From Lachnospiraceae bacterium (GTDB lineage Bacteria > Bacillota > Clostridia > Lachnospirales > Lachnospiraceae): a DNA stretch of 57,215 nt. This document shows, piece after piece, positions 20,728 to 28,625 of the stretch (position 1 is its first letter; every line of letters starts with the position of its first letter). The notes under the pieces were generated by a model. That model was not told the origin of the DNA and did not search any database. It worked only from the letters and a program-made list of their open reading frames with translations. The DNA is taken from positions 1 through 57,215 of the forward strand of contig JAUNDG010000016.1 in the NCBI GenBank assembly GCA_030526195.1, in the 5' to 3' direction. Made by a program: the position numbers and the translations under genes.

Positions 20728-21360
20728 TCAGTTCTTCTTAACAGCTTCTTTGATGGTGACCAGAGCTTTCTTCGGGCCCGGAACAGCACCGCGGACAAGC
20801 AGAAGATTCTTTTCTGCGTCAACGCGAACAACTGTCAGGTTCTGGATGGTGATGCGCTTGCCGCCCATGCGACCCGGCATACCCTTGCCCTTGTAAACAC
20901 GGCTCGGATCGGAAGATGTACCGTTAGAACCCTGATGACGATGGAATTTGGAACCGTGAGTCATCGGACCTCTGTGCTGGCCAAGACGCTTGATAGCACC
21001 CTGGAAGCCTTTGCCCTTTGAAACAGCTGTGGCATCCACAAAGTCGCCGGCAGCGAAGATGTCAGCTTTGATTTCCTGACCCAGTGTGTATTCAGCAGCA
21101 TTTTCAAATTTGAATTCACGGACAAATCTCTTGTTGGCAACGCCAGCCTTGGCAAAAACGCCCTTCATCGGCTTAGCGACCAGGTTGTCTCTCTTATCTT
21201 CGAAACCAACCTGAACAGCTTCGTAACCATCATTTTCGTTTGTCTTAACCTGAGTGACATAGCACGGACCGGCCAGAAGAACTGTTACCGGTGTCAGAGT
21301 GCCGTTTTCGTCGAAGATCTGTGTCATACCGACCTTGCGAGCTAAAATAGCTTTCTTCAT
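20728..21360 (-). CDS. rplC: 50S ribosomal protein L3
   Basis: 210 residues. [20 protein letters not shown] at the N-terminus and the central [20 protein letters not shown] loop near the peptidyl-transferase centre are diagnostic. Confidence 0.97.
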   Translation of the reverse strand: MKKAILARKVGMTQIFDENGTLTPVTVLLAGPCYVTQVKTNENDGYEAVQVGFEDKRDNLVAKPMKGVFAKAGVANKRFVREFKFENAAEYTLGQEIKADIFAAGDFVDATAVSKGKGFQGAIKRLGQHRGPMTHGSKFHRHQGSNGTSSDPSRVYKGKGMPGRMGGKRITIQNLTVVRVDAEKNLLLVRGAVPGPKKALVTIKEAVKKN

Positions 21361-21416
21361 TTTGAAGATCCTCCTTACAGCGGATTACCGATATTCGGCA
21401 ATCATTCTAAATTGGT

Positions 21417-21734
21417 TTACTTGTTTTTCATCTTGATGTCGATGTAAACACCGGCAGGCATCTCAAGATGTGACAGAGCATCTACTGTTTTCTGAGTAGG
21501 TGTCTTGACGTCGATCAGTCTCTTGTGAGTTCTCTGTTCGAACTGTTCACGTGAATCTTTGTACTTATGAACAGCTCTCAGGATGGTTACTACTTCCTTC
21601 TTTGTCGGAAGCGGCACCGGTCCGCTCACAGTGGCTCCGCTTTTCTTCAGAGTCTCGATGATCTTGGCTGCTGATGCATCCACAAGGGTATGATCATAAG
21701 CCTTCAGTGTGATTCTCATAACCTGACTTGCCAT
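21417..21734 (-). CDS. rpsJ: 30S ribosomal protein S10
   Basis: First gene of the S10 operon. The family body begins [17 protein letters not shown]; a five-residue lead (MASQV) is included because AGGAGG lies upstream, although at a long spacing of about 11 nt. If translation starts at the inner ATG (21719) the protein has 100 residues. S10 is also the NusE antitermination factor. The str operon (rpsL, rpsG, fusA, tuf) is not upstream here. Confidence 0.96.
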   Translation of the reverse strand: MASQVMRITLKAYDHTLVDASAAKIIETLKKSGATVSGPVPLPTKKEVVTILRAVHKYKDSREQFEQRTHKRLIDVKTPTQKTVDALSHLEMPAGVYIDIKMKNK

Positions 21735-21958
21735 AAAAAAAGTCGCCTCCTATTCGCACTTTTTATAGTACGACAAGTGGTGACTGTACATATCTCCGTG
21801 CGTGTCCTTATGACTCGCACAAAATTTTCCGCCAGATATCGGCGGATTTTTGCACAGTGACTTGTCGCCAGTTTCCTAACATGACCTTCGCTCCACGGAG
21901 AACCTGCCACAAGGGCAGCAACTTCACGCTTCATAGCTATCATGTCACAGCACAATCT
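21735..21958 (-). promoter_or_regulatory. structured 5' leader of the S10 operon, candidate r-protein regulatory RNA
   Basis: About 220 nt between the promoter and rpsJ. 21771-21790 can pair with 21851-21867 (two 8-bp helices around an internal loop), enclosing the hairpins GTGCG/CGCAC (21799-21820) and TCCGCC/GGCGGA (21828-21846). That is a three-way junction. A further hairpin TGCC/GGCA-type (21904-21918) lies nearer the 5' end. The layout suggests autogenous control by a ribosomal protein (L4 or another), which is inference. No terminator-like T run is evident in it. Confidence 0.55.
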
Positions 21959-21987
21959 AATATACATGAAACCCCTTGCCAATGCAA
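21959..21987 (-). promoter_or_regulatory. promoter of the S10 operon
   Basis: On the minus strand TTGCAT (21982-21987), a 17-nt spacer and TATATT (21959-21964). The -35 box lies inside an 11-bp inverted repeat (AAACCCCTTGC / GCAAGGGGTTT, 21969-21994), so promoter and hairpin overlap. Confidence 0.65.
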
Positions 21988-21999
21988 GGGGTTTTTGAA
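21969..21999. terminator. hairpin overlapping the S10 promoter
   Basis: Perfect 11-bp stem with a CAAT loop. On the plus strand it is followed by TTTTT and looks like a strong terminator, but no plus-strand gene precedes it. On the minus strand it follows the gene at 22.1 kb with only a short T run. It may insulate the S10 promoter from upstream transcription. A weaker stem AAATCGG/CCGATTT lies at 22034-22051. Confidence 0.5.
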
Positions 22000-22091
22000 A
22001 AATATTTATCGTTTTTTTGTGAAATATTGCTTAAAATCGGAAAGCCGATTTATAAGCCTTTTTTCGAGTATTATCGGACCTTCGGGCTTGA

Positions 22092-23408
22092 TCAGATAAG
22101 ATCTGAATAGTCCAGCAGGGTGACACCCGTATTGGGATCACGGATCAGCATGGGTTCATCACCGTTCTTGTTGGCCTGTTCCTTCAGTTCCTCAACGGTA
22201 AGACGCGGAACCGGAATAAAGGTATTATCCTGAACCGGTGCTTCGATCAGTTCTTCCGGAGCATCCGCTTCCGGTGTTTCTTCTATAATAGAAGGAACTT
22301 CTTCAACAATTTCTGTCGGAGCTGCTTCAACAGCTTCCGTTGTCGGGGTAGTCTGTTCTTCCAGAACTGAGGCCAGGGATTCGGCATCCGCCACCTTATC
22401 AAAGGTATCTGTGAAACCGGAAGCCACAGCCGCTTCTCTCTCAGCGGGCGCAGGTTCTGCAGCCAACATCTCATCGGCAACAGGTGCTTCTTCATTGACA
22501 GAGGCCGGTTCAGCTTCATCAGCCGAAGCAGTGGCAGCCACAACCGCAGCACCGGCTACCGCAGCGGCAGCGACGGCACCGGCAGTAACCGCAGCACCGG
22601 CATCTTCGTAATCCTCATCATCCTCATCGTCATCATCGTCTTCTTCATAACGACGGGCCTTGCGTTCTTCTTTAGCCTTTCTGGCTTCTTCCTTCCGTCT
22701 GGCCTTCTCTTCAGCCTTACGGGCCTTCTCTTCGGCTTTGCGACGTTTCACTTCCGCTTTGCGCTTTTTAGCCGCTGCACGGTCATCTTCTTCGTCGTCC
22801 TCTTCGTCCTCGTCATCCTCATCGCCCATCTCGTAACGTTCGCGACGGCTGCGTCTTGAGGGTGTCACATCATCTTCGTCGTCCTCATCATCCTCATCAT
22901 CTTCGTCATCGTCGTCATCATCTTCGTCTGCCGGTCTTTCTTTTTTCCAAAGTTCGGACAGAACAAAGAAGATGATCATCAGAAGCACAATGAGAGCAAT
23001 GATGATGATGCCTTCCATGGTGTGCATAGCCACCAGGATATAACCGATAAACGGCAGTGTCAGAATGATCTTTGACACGTTATTGCGCAGAACGATGGTC
23101 TCAACGGAAGCCGCCGGATCTGTGGCGCTGACAGCTTCATACTGGCCGGTGGCCGCATTTGTTGTGCGGATCACATAGGCATAGGATGAAGCATCCGATT
23201 CCTTCAGGATCTTATCGCCCGGCTGAATATCCGATACGTTGATATCCTTGGAATAGGTCACCGACCCGAGGGGCAGATTGGTCTGGATCGCCTCGGTATC
23301 AATGATCGTCGTGGTGATACCGGCCAGGGGCGGCACGATAATGGCCACAGCCGATAAAATAGCTACGATAATAAAAATGTTAACAATGGCTTTTAATACT
23401 TTAGACAT
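22092..23408 (-). CDS. membrane protein with a signal-peptidase-like ectodomain lacking the serine, and a charged tail
   Basis: 438 residues from the ATG at 23408 (GAGGAG 7 nt upstream). One membrane helix at about 8-29 is followed by an external segment of about 80 residues and two helices at about 113-151. The order LPLGSVTYSKDINVSDIQPGD, then a beta-rich stretch, then LTLPFIGYILVAM, resembles SipW-type signal peptidases (S26B). However, the SMxPT motif carrying the nucleophile is absent; the equivalent stretch reads DTEAIQTNLPLGS. The cytoplasmic part alternates acidic runs (161-180, 195-209, 255-269) with a Lys/Arg/Glu-rich segment (210-253), an Ala-rich stretch (270-297) and an acidic tail. 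Function unknown; a catalytically dead relative is inferred. Confidence 0.7.
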   Translation of the reverse strand: MSKVLKAIVNIFIIVAILSAVAIIVPPLAGITTTIIDTEAIQTNLPLGSVTYSKDINVSDIQPGDKILKESDASSYAYVIRTTNAATGQYEAVSATDPAASVETIVLRNNVSKIILTLPFIGYILVAMHTMEGIIIIALIVLLMIIFFVLSELWKKERPADEDDDDDDEDDEDDEDDEDDVTPSRRSRRERYEMGDEDDEDEEDDEEDDRAAAKKRKAEVKRRKAEEKARKAEEKARRKEEARKAKEERKARRYEEDDDDDEDDEDYEDAGAAVTAGAVAAAAVAGAAVVAATASADEAEPASVNEEAPVADEMLAAEPAPAEREAAVASGFTDTFDKVADAESLASVLEEQTTPTTEAVEAAPTEIVEEVPSIIEETPEADAPEELIEAPVQDNTFIPVPRLTVEELKEQANKNGDEPMLIRDPNTGVTLLDYSDLI

Positions 23409-23613
23409 TGACAGACTCCTCGCAGAATAAATTCTCATACCATTCTATCATTCTGAGCTCTTAATGTACATATGTTTTCTGCTGTTATCTTTTTCTTAAT
23501 TGTGTATACCATGTTTCAGATCGGCTATACGATCGTCTGTGCCGCAGTCCGGACACGGACGCACTCAACACATCCCGGCCGCCGTGTTCTCCGCCACAAC
23601 AACTGACCTCAGA

Positions 23614-23661
23614 CAATAATAAAGCTCCGGAGGGCCGCTGTCTGTCAGCCCGTTCCGGAGC
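23614..23661 (-). terminator. terminator after the crh-like gene
   Basis: On the minus strand GCTCCGGA pairs with TCCGGAGC (23654-23661 with 23624-23631) around an internally pairing loop, followed by TTTATTATT. Confidence 0.8.
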
Positions 23662-23675
23662 ACTTATCTTCTTTT

Positions 23676-23936
23676 TCAGATTTCTTTCTGTGTGAGGAAG
23701 GCTTCAATACCGGCCACGGCGGCTTCCTCATCTTCGCCGTTTGTGATGATCGTCACTGTTTCACCGTAATCAAGCCCCAGCGCCATCATCCCCATAATGC
23801 TCTTGGCATTCATTTTCTTGTTTTCCATCTCTACATGAATTTCACTTCTGTAGCGACTGGCCACCTGAACCAGCATTGCTGCCGGTCTGGCATTGACACC
23901 ACGTTTCAGTTTCACCGTGATTTCCTTTTTTTGCAT
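23676..23936 (-). CDS. crh: HPr-family protein, Crh-like, without the PTS histidine
   Basis: 86 residues with the HPr fold pattern. The PTS phosphorylation site, normally GxHARPA with His15, reads GVNARPA, so position 15 is Asn. The regulatory Ser46 is kept in KKMNAKSIMGMM. B. subtilis Crh has Gln15 and Ser46 and works only in catabolite repression with CcpA after HprK phosphorylation. The gene sits directly downstream of whiA, as crh does in Bacillus. It therefore probably cannot carry phosphate in the PTS and instead acts as a regulatory target of HprK (280-1209). The symbol is assigned by context and motif. Confidence 0.85.
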   Translation of the reverse strand: MQKKEITVKLKRGVNARPAAMLVQVASRYRSEIHVEMENKKMNAKSIMGMMALGLDYGETVTIITNGEDEEAAVAGIEAFLTQKEI

Positions 23937-23972
23937 GCTATTTCCATCCTTTATCTTACTGCATTGGCAGGC

Positions 23973-24887
23973 TTACAGCTCACCGCCTGCTCTTAATATA
24001 TCTGCCGCCTCCTGAAGCTTCCTCAGGCGGTGGTTCATACCCGATTTACCGACCGGCGGGTTAAGAAAACTTCCCAGCTCGGTCAATGAGGCATCAGGAT
24101 AAGCCAAACGAATTTCGGCAGCCCTCACCAGGACAGGGCTTAAATGATCAAATCCGCCGTTTTCCTGCAAAAACTGAATATCTTCAATCTGTCTGTGGGC
24201 GGCATTGATCGTTTTTTTCAGGTTAGCTGTCTCGCAATTGACCTGGCGGTTAATGGAACCTCTCATTTCCCGCATGATGCGAATGTTTTCGAATTCCATC
24301 AGGGCCAGATTGGCCCCCATCAGCCGCAACGCCTCTGCGATGCAGTCAGCCTCCTGAATATAGACGACGCTCTGGTTTTTGCGTCGAATGGTTTTGGCCG
24401 GCAGTCCCATTTCCTGAAGCACGGCCCTTAAGGTATCCGCAGCCTGTTCTTCTGAGCAGACCACTTCAAGATTATAGTAGCGATTGGGATCGCTGATGGT
24501 CCCGCCCGCTAAAAAAGCGCCTCTGAAATACGAGCGCTGACAGCAGCTGCGCTTGACCGCATCTTCAGCCATAACGCTGTTTTGCAGTCTGGCGGCTGTG
24601 GCCCGGTCCTTGATGGTGATGAGATATGTCTCCCCCTGATCGAGGCCTTTGCGCTTTTCTTTAGAGGTGAATACCCCTATATTAAATGTATTGTCTGATA
24701 TTGTAAAGAACTTTCGTGCAATTGCTTCTATTTCTGTTTGAAGAAGGATGATTTCAGGCTCCCCATCCTTCATCCGAAAGCGGATCGGCGATACATCCAG
24801 CATAGCTTTCAGCTCCGCTGTGAGGCAATGTCGCCCCTTCGCCATATGCCCCGCCAGTTCCTGTTTTACATCTGATGAAAATGACAT
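23973..24887 (-). CDS. whiA: DNA-binding protein WhiA
   Basis: 304 residues. WhiA combines a LAGLIDADG-like homing-endonuclease fold, inactive as nuclease, with a C-terminal helix-turn-helix; it influences division and sporulation genes in Gram-positives. Visible are MSFSSDVKQELAGH at the N-terminus, a region with SCCQRSYFRGAFLAGGTISD, and the HTH in SLTELGSFLNPPVGKSGMNH. Only 3 bp separate it from rapZ, so the pair is co-translated. Confidence 0.95.
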   Translation of the reverse strand: MSFSSDVKQELAGHMAKGRHCLTAELKAMLDVSPIRFRMKDGEPEIILLQTEIEAIARKFFTISDNTFNIGVFTSKEKRKGLDQGETYLITIKDRATAARLQNSVMAEDAVKRSCCQRSYFRGAFLAGGTISDPNRYYNLEVVCSEEQAADTLRAVLQEMGLPAKTIRRKNQSVVYIQEADCIAEALRLMGANLALMEFENIRIMREMRGSINRQVNCETANLKKTINAAHRQIEDIQFLQENGGFDHLSPVLVRAAEIRLAYPDASLTELGSFLNPPVGKSGMNHRLRKLQEAADILRAGGEL

Positions 24888-24890
24888 GTC

Positions 24891-25778
24891 TTATGGTCTG
24901 CCCTTTGCTGCGCCGTCCTTCAGAATGTCCATGTGCTCTATCTTGCAGGCGCAGCCCTTAATCTTTGATAAATGGTCATAAAGCTCGTTGGCGATCACAA
25001 CCGAGCGATGTTTGCCGCCGGTACAGCCCACAGCAATAACCAGACTGTTTTTCCCCTCATCGATATAGTGCGGGATCAGGAACTCCAGCATGTCCTTGAG
25101 CTTATCCAGGAATACATTCGTCTGTTCGTACTTCATGACGAAGTCACGGATGGGCTTGTCATTGCCGGTCAACGGCCTTAACTCTTCAATATAGTAAGGA
25201 TTCGGCAGGAAGCGCACATCAAACATCAGATCGGCAAAAGCCGGCGCGCCGTATTTATAGCCGAAGGTACACACGGAAATGACCAGGTTGCTGAAGGGCT
25301 CATCCTTCTGGTAAATCCCCTCGATGACCTTGTTGAGGTCCCGGGTCAGCAGATGGCTGGTGTCGATGATATGGTCAGCACAGTCTTTCAAAAATGAAAT
25401 GCGCTGGCGCTCCAGTCGAATGCAATCTATAAGCCCCTGACTGCTACTGCGCAGCGGATGGCTGCGACGTGTTTCCTTAAACCGACGAACGAGAACCCCG
25501 TCCTCTGCGTCAAGGAACAGGATGCTGTAATCAATGCCCTCCTCTTTGAGCTCCGCCAGACCATTTTCGATGGTCTGAAGGCCGCTGAGGTTGCGGATGT
25601 CAATGCCCACAGCCACATGGCTCATAGCCGGATCATTTTCCCTGGACACCAGCTGAACAAAATTCTTCAGCAAGGCGGCGGGCAGATTGTCGACACAAAA
25701 GTATCCCAGATCCTCCAGGAACTTCAATGTGGTTCTTTTGCCTGCACCGGACATACCGGTAATGATTTCCAAACGCAT
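24891..25778 (-). CDS. rapZ: RNase adapter/nucleotide-binding protein RapZ (YvcJ family)
   Basis: 295 residues. The P-loop GMSGAGKRT is near the N-terminus, with FLEDLGYFCVDNLP following. The C-terminal domain has VAVGCTGGKHRSVVIANEL. In E. coli the protein guides RNase E to GlmZ; in Firmicutes the role is less clear. The last P-loop serine is replaced by Arg (GKR instead of GKS), a mild oddity. Between murB and whiA; the yvcK gene that usually follows it is absent. Confidence 0.93.
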   Translation of the reverse strand: MRLEIITGMSGAGKRTTLKFLEDLGYFCVDNLPAALLKNFVQLVSRENDPAMSHVAVGIDIRNLSGLQTIENGLAELKEEGIDYSILFLDAEDGVLVRRFKETRRSHPLRSSSQGLIDCIRLERQRISFLKDCADHIIDTSHLLTRDLNKVIEGIYQKDEPFSNLVISVCTFGYKYGAPAFADLMFDVRFLPNPYYIEELRPLTGNDKPIRDFVMKYEQTNVFLDKLKDMLEFLIPHYIDEGKNSLVIAVGCTGGKHRSVVIANELYDHLSKIKGCACKIEHMDILKDGAAKGRP

Positions 25779-25787
25779 AAATCTTCC

Positions 25788-26696
25788 TCAAAACTCACCC
25801 AGGAAACGCACCTCAGGCTCCAGTGTGACCTGATCCCGGGCCCTGACCTGCTTTGTCACATACACGATCAGATCGTAAATGTCCTGTGAGACGGCATCGC
25901 CGCTGTTGATGATAAAGCCGCAATGCTTTTCGGATACCCGGGCACCGCCAATCTGATAACCGGAAAGGCCCGCATCCTGAATCAGCTTGCCGGCAAAGTA
26001 GCCCTCCGGCCGCTTAAAGGTGCTGCCGGCGGAGGGGAAATTAAGCGGCTGCTTGTCGCGGCGTTTTGCCGCCAGGTCATCCATCTGAGCCCTGATTGCT
26101 CCGGCATCACCGGCGCTTAACCGGAATTCCGCAGCCAGAACGATGTCGCCGTTTGTCTTGGCGGCACTGGTGCGATAGCCAAAAGCCATATCTTCATTGG
26201 AGCGGGTCACAAACTCGCCGTCAGCTGTGAGTACATAAACCCTTTCAATGACCTGCCGCATTTCACCGCCGTAGGCACCGGCATTCATAAAGACGGCACC
26301 TCCCAGATTGCCCGGGATACCGGCAGCAAATTCAAGTCCTGTCAGAGAAGCCTCAAGGGCGGCCGCCGCCAGCGCGGACAGCTTGACCCCGGCCTCTGCC
26401 AGAATAGTCTGGCCATTGACCGTCACACGGCTCATGGCACTGCCGATCTCGATCACCGCGCCGCGATAGCCCTGATCGGATACCAGAAGATTACTGCCGT
26501 TGCCGATGATAAAGAAGGGATAATCTTCTGCCTTCAGGCAGGCTAGCAAAGCAGCCAGGGCTTCCGGTGTTTCGGGGATGGCATAGATATCAGCCGGTCC
26601 GCCGGTACGAAAGGTGGTGTGGTGCTTCATGGGCTCATCCGCCAGAACGCGGATCGGCTGCCCAAGCGCCTCAATTGTCTTGATCATATGACACAT
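25788..26696 (-). CDS. murB: UDP-N-acetylenolpyruvoylglucosamine reductase
   Basis: Second step of peptidoglycan precursor synthesis: FAD/NADPH-dependent reduction to UDP-MurNAc. FAD-binding residues are seen in HTTFRTGGPADIY and GNGSNLLVSDQGY, the catalytic serine in SAGSTFKRPEGYFAGKLI, and the catalytic Glu in TLEPEVRFLG. It is the type IIb length class. The start is uncertain: the frame is open to 26756, but AAAGG precedes the ATG at 26696, giving 302 residues. Confidence 0.93.
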   Translation of the reverse strand: MCHMIKTIEALGQPIRVLADEPMKHHTTFRTGGPADIYAIPETPEALAALLACLKAEDYPFFIIGNGSNLLVSDQGYRGAVIEIGSAMSRVTVNGQTILAEAGVKLSALAAAALEASLTGLEFAAGIPGNLGGAVFMNAGAYGGEMRQVIERVYVLTADGEFVTRSNEDMAFGYRTSAAKTNGDIVLAAEFRLSAGDAGAIRAQMDDLAAKRRDKQPLNFPSAGSTFKRPEGYFAGKLIQDAGLSGYQIGGARVSEKHCGFIINSGDAVSQDIYDLIVYVTKQVRARDQVTLEPEVRFLGEF

Positions 26697-26779
26697 AAAG
26701 ATGTCATGCCTTTCTGTATAAAGCTCGTAATCTTTAGAGACGGATGCCGGTCGCATGTCGCGGCCGGCCCGTAAGAAGC

Positions 26780-26820
26780 GAAATCGCCGCCCCCTATACA
26801 GGGTCGTCTTTCGCTTTATT
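26780..26820. other. inverted repeat between the TPR gene and murB
   Basis: AAGCGAAA pairs with TTTCGCTT around a pairing centre CCCC...GGG. The T-rich side is on the plus strand. It may act as a terminator for the upstream minus-strand TPR gene, but the minus-strand T tract is poor. Nothing else is seen in this 250-bp gap. Confidence 0.4.
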
Positions 26821-26946
26821 GTTTATTGTTGAACCCAAATCATACATCAAATGATTGATACAGGTCAGGTCCGCCGACAGCAAAGCCGTCATTTTTTATA
26901 TAGCCACAGGCAAAGCTATGACGATTGCCAGCCTTATCAAGCCACC

Positions 26947-28470
26947 TTATTGAGCCGCCTCTTCCGGCACTTCCGGTGTCTCCGGCTGTTCGCCGCCTTC
27001 GGGGGCTCCGCCCTCTTCAGGCGCCGCCGGTTCAGGGGCAGGTGCCGGTGCTTCCGCAGCCGGTGCGCCGGCCTGATTGCTCATGTAAAGCCGGGCATTT
27101 TCGGCACGAGTCGTATCCGGATACAGATCGATGATGTACTGGAAGTTGGCATCCGCTGCCTGAGTGTTGCCGCTCAGACGATAAGCGTGAGCCAGGTAAT
27201 TGAGCACATCGTAATCGGAAGAATCCACGGCCTTGGCTTTTTCAAGCTGGTCGATGGCATTGGCATAATCCTTCTGGTTGAAGGCTTCGATACCTGTTGC
27301 CTTGTACTGCGCCAGCAGCATGGTGCCGGACTGCAGGAATACATAATCGTAAATGGGTTTGGCTTCATCCGCCAGAGCAGCGGCATCCACCTCGGTGATC
27401 TCGGCTGCTGCCGCGGCATAGTTCTGACTGTCAATGGCATAAAGCGCATTGAGCAGATGCTGATACGCCATGAGAGACGCCGTAGCATTGGAGGTCTCGT
27501 TGTGAGCATTTTCTTTAGAAGCCTCAGCTGCCGCCACATCGTTCTGTAACTTTTCCAGTTCCGCCGATTTGTCAGCCAGACGACTGGAATACTGCGCCAC
27601 CTTCTCATTGGCCGCCTTATTGATGCTGCCGATACGGGCCGGCATCACCAGGAAAATGACACAGGCCACACCGATGACGATACCGAGGATGATATTCCAC
27701 AACACGATCCCGCCGGACCGTGCCCGCAGGGCTGCCGGTGATAAGACGGTTCGTGTCGCCGTCATATCATCCGCATCTGTCAGCTGATTGGCCAGATGAC
27801 GTTTTTCGCGGTTCGTCCAGAAGGAGAACCGGGGCTCCAGGGATGTGGGGGTACCGGTCTGCTCATCCACCTCCCGCAGGAACCGCAGGGTGGTGGTGTT
27901 GGTCCGGTCGATACGGGCCGCTTTTTTCAGCAGTTTCCGGGCCTTCTCATACTCTTCCTTCCGGATGTACAGCAGCGCCAGCAGATGATAGCCCTTGATG
28001 AGCTTGCTGTTCTGAGCCAGGATCTTCTTCAGCTGGATCTCAGCCATATCCTCATTGCCGTTGCCGCAGTTTTCCAGAGCGATATTGTACTTCTTGATGG
28101 TCTGGTTGATGGTGTTGAGCCGGTTGGCGTCGCGTCTTAACGCATCGATATACTCGGACGCGATATTGTCATCCGGCTGGATATTTTTGGAAATGACCCA
28201 TTCGGACAGCGCCGCCACCACTTCGCCCGTTTCAAAATAAACAAGCCCCAGAAGGTTACGGGCCGGAATATTTAATTTGTTGAATTTAAGGCTGCGTTTC
28301 AGCTGGTCGATGGCACCGGACAAATCCCGGATGCCCGCCTTTTCCAGACCCTGATTGTAATAGAGCCCGGACAGGACGATGGCCTGCTTCTGAACAGACA
28401 GATCACAGCCGCATACAGGGCAGTAAACCGATGAATTCACCAGTTCCTCGCCGCAGTTCATACATTTCAT
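26947..28470 (-). CDS. zinc-ribbon, TPR and single-helix membrane protein
   Basis: 507 residues. An N-terminal double-CxxC ribbon (Cys3, Cys6, Cys17, Cys20) is followed by tetratricopeptide-like helices (about 30-205), a membrane helix at about 254-279, a coiled coil (about 283-335), a second TPR region (about 340-465) and a Pro/Glu/Ala-rich tail. The topology suggests cytoplasmic ribbon and TPRs with external TPRs, or the reverse. Such proteins often act as assembly scaffolds, but no specific partner can be named. The ATG overlaps the stop of the 52-residue gene upstream (ATGA). Confidence 0.85.
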   Translation of the reverse strand: MKCMNCGEELVNSSVYCPVCGCDLSVQKQAIVLSGLYYNQGLEKAGIRDLSGAIDQLKRSLKFNKLNIPARNLLGLVYFETGEVVAALSEWVISKNIQPDDNIASEYIDALRRDANRLNTINQTIKKYNIALENCGNGNEDMAEIQLKKILAQNSKLIKGYHLLALLYIRKEEYEKARKLLKKAARIDRTNTTTLRFLREVDEQTGTPTSLEPRFSFWTNREKRHLANQLTDADDMTATRTVLSPAALRARSGGIVLWNIILGIVIGVACVIFLVMPARIGSINKAANEKVAQYSSRLADKSAELEKLQNDVAAAEASKENAHNETSNATASLMAYQHLLNALYAIDSQNYAAAAAEITEVDAAALADEAKPIYDYVFLQSGTMLLAQYKATGIEAFNQKDYANAIDQLEKAKAVDSSDYDVLNYLAHAYRLSGNTQAADANFQYIIDLYPDTTRAENARLYMSNQAGAPAAEAPAPAPEPAAPEEGGAPEGGEQPETPEVPEEAAQ

Positions 28471-28625
28471 GAACGCTGCTTCCTTTCACTGTCTGAGGTT
28501 TCCTCAAGCATTTCCTTAAGGATATCGATAACATCCGTCAGATCCCTGGCGTAAATGGCGCCTTCGGCTTCATCCACGTCAAGGCTCGGTTTGAATTTTT
28601 TCAGTTCTTCTTCAAAATTGATCAT
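28467..28625 (-). CDS. small acidic hypothetical protein, 52 residues
   Basis: Reads MINFEEELKKFKPSLDVDEA and ends TSDSERKQRS. It is acidic and predicted to be all helical. It starts 14 bp inside the end of folC, and its TGA overlaps the ATG of the TPR gene by 4 bp (ATGA). This double coupling strongly suggests it is translated. No known domain is recognised; it may be a partner of the TPR protein. Confidence 0.75.
   Translation of the reverse strand: MINFEEELKKFKPSLDVDEAEGAIYARDLTDVIDILKEMLEETSDSERKQRS

Noticed and set aside
22600-22930. GAA/GAT-rich stretch as a possible microsatellite
   Set aside because: It is in-frame coding for Asp/Glu/Lys blocks of the membrane protein, with mixed synonymous codons.
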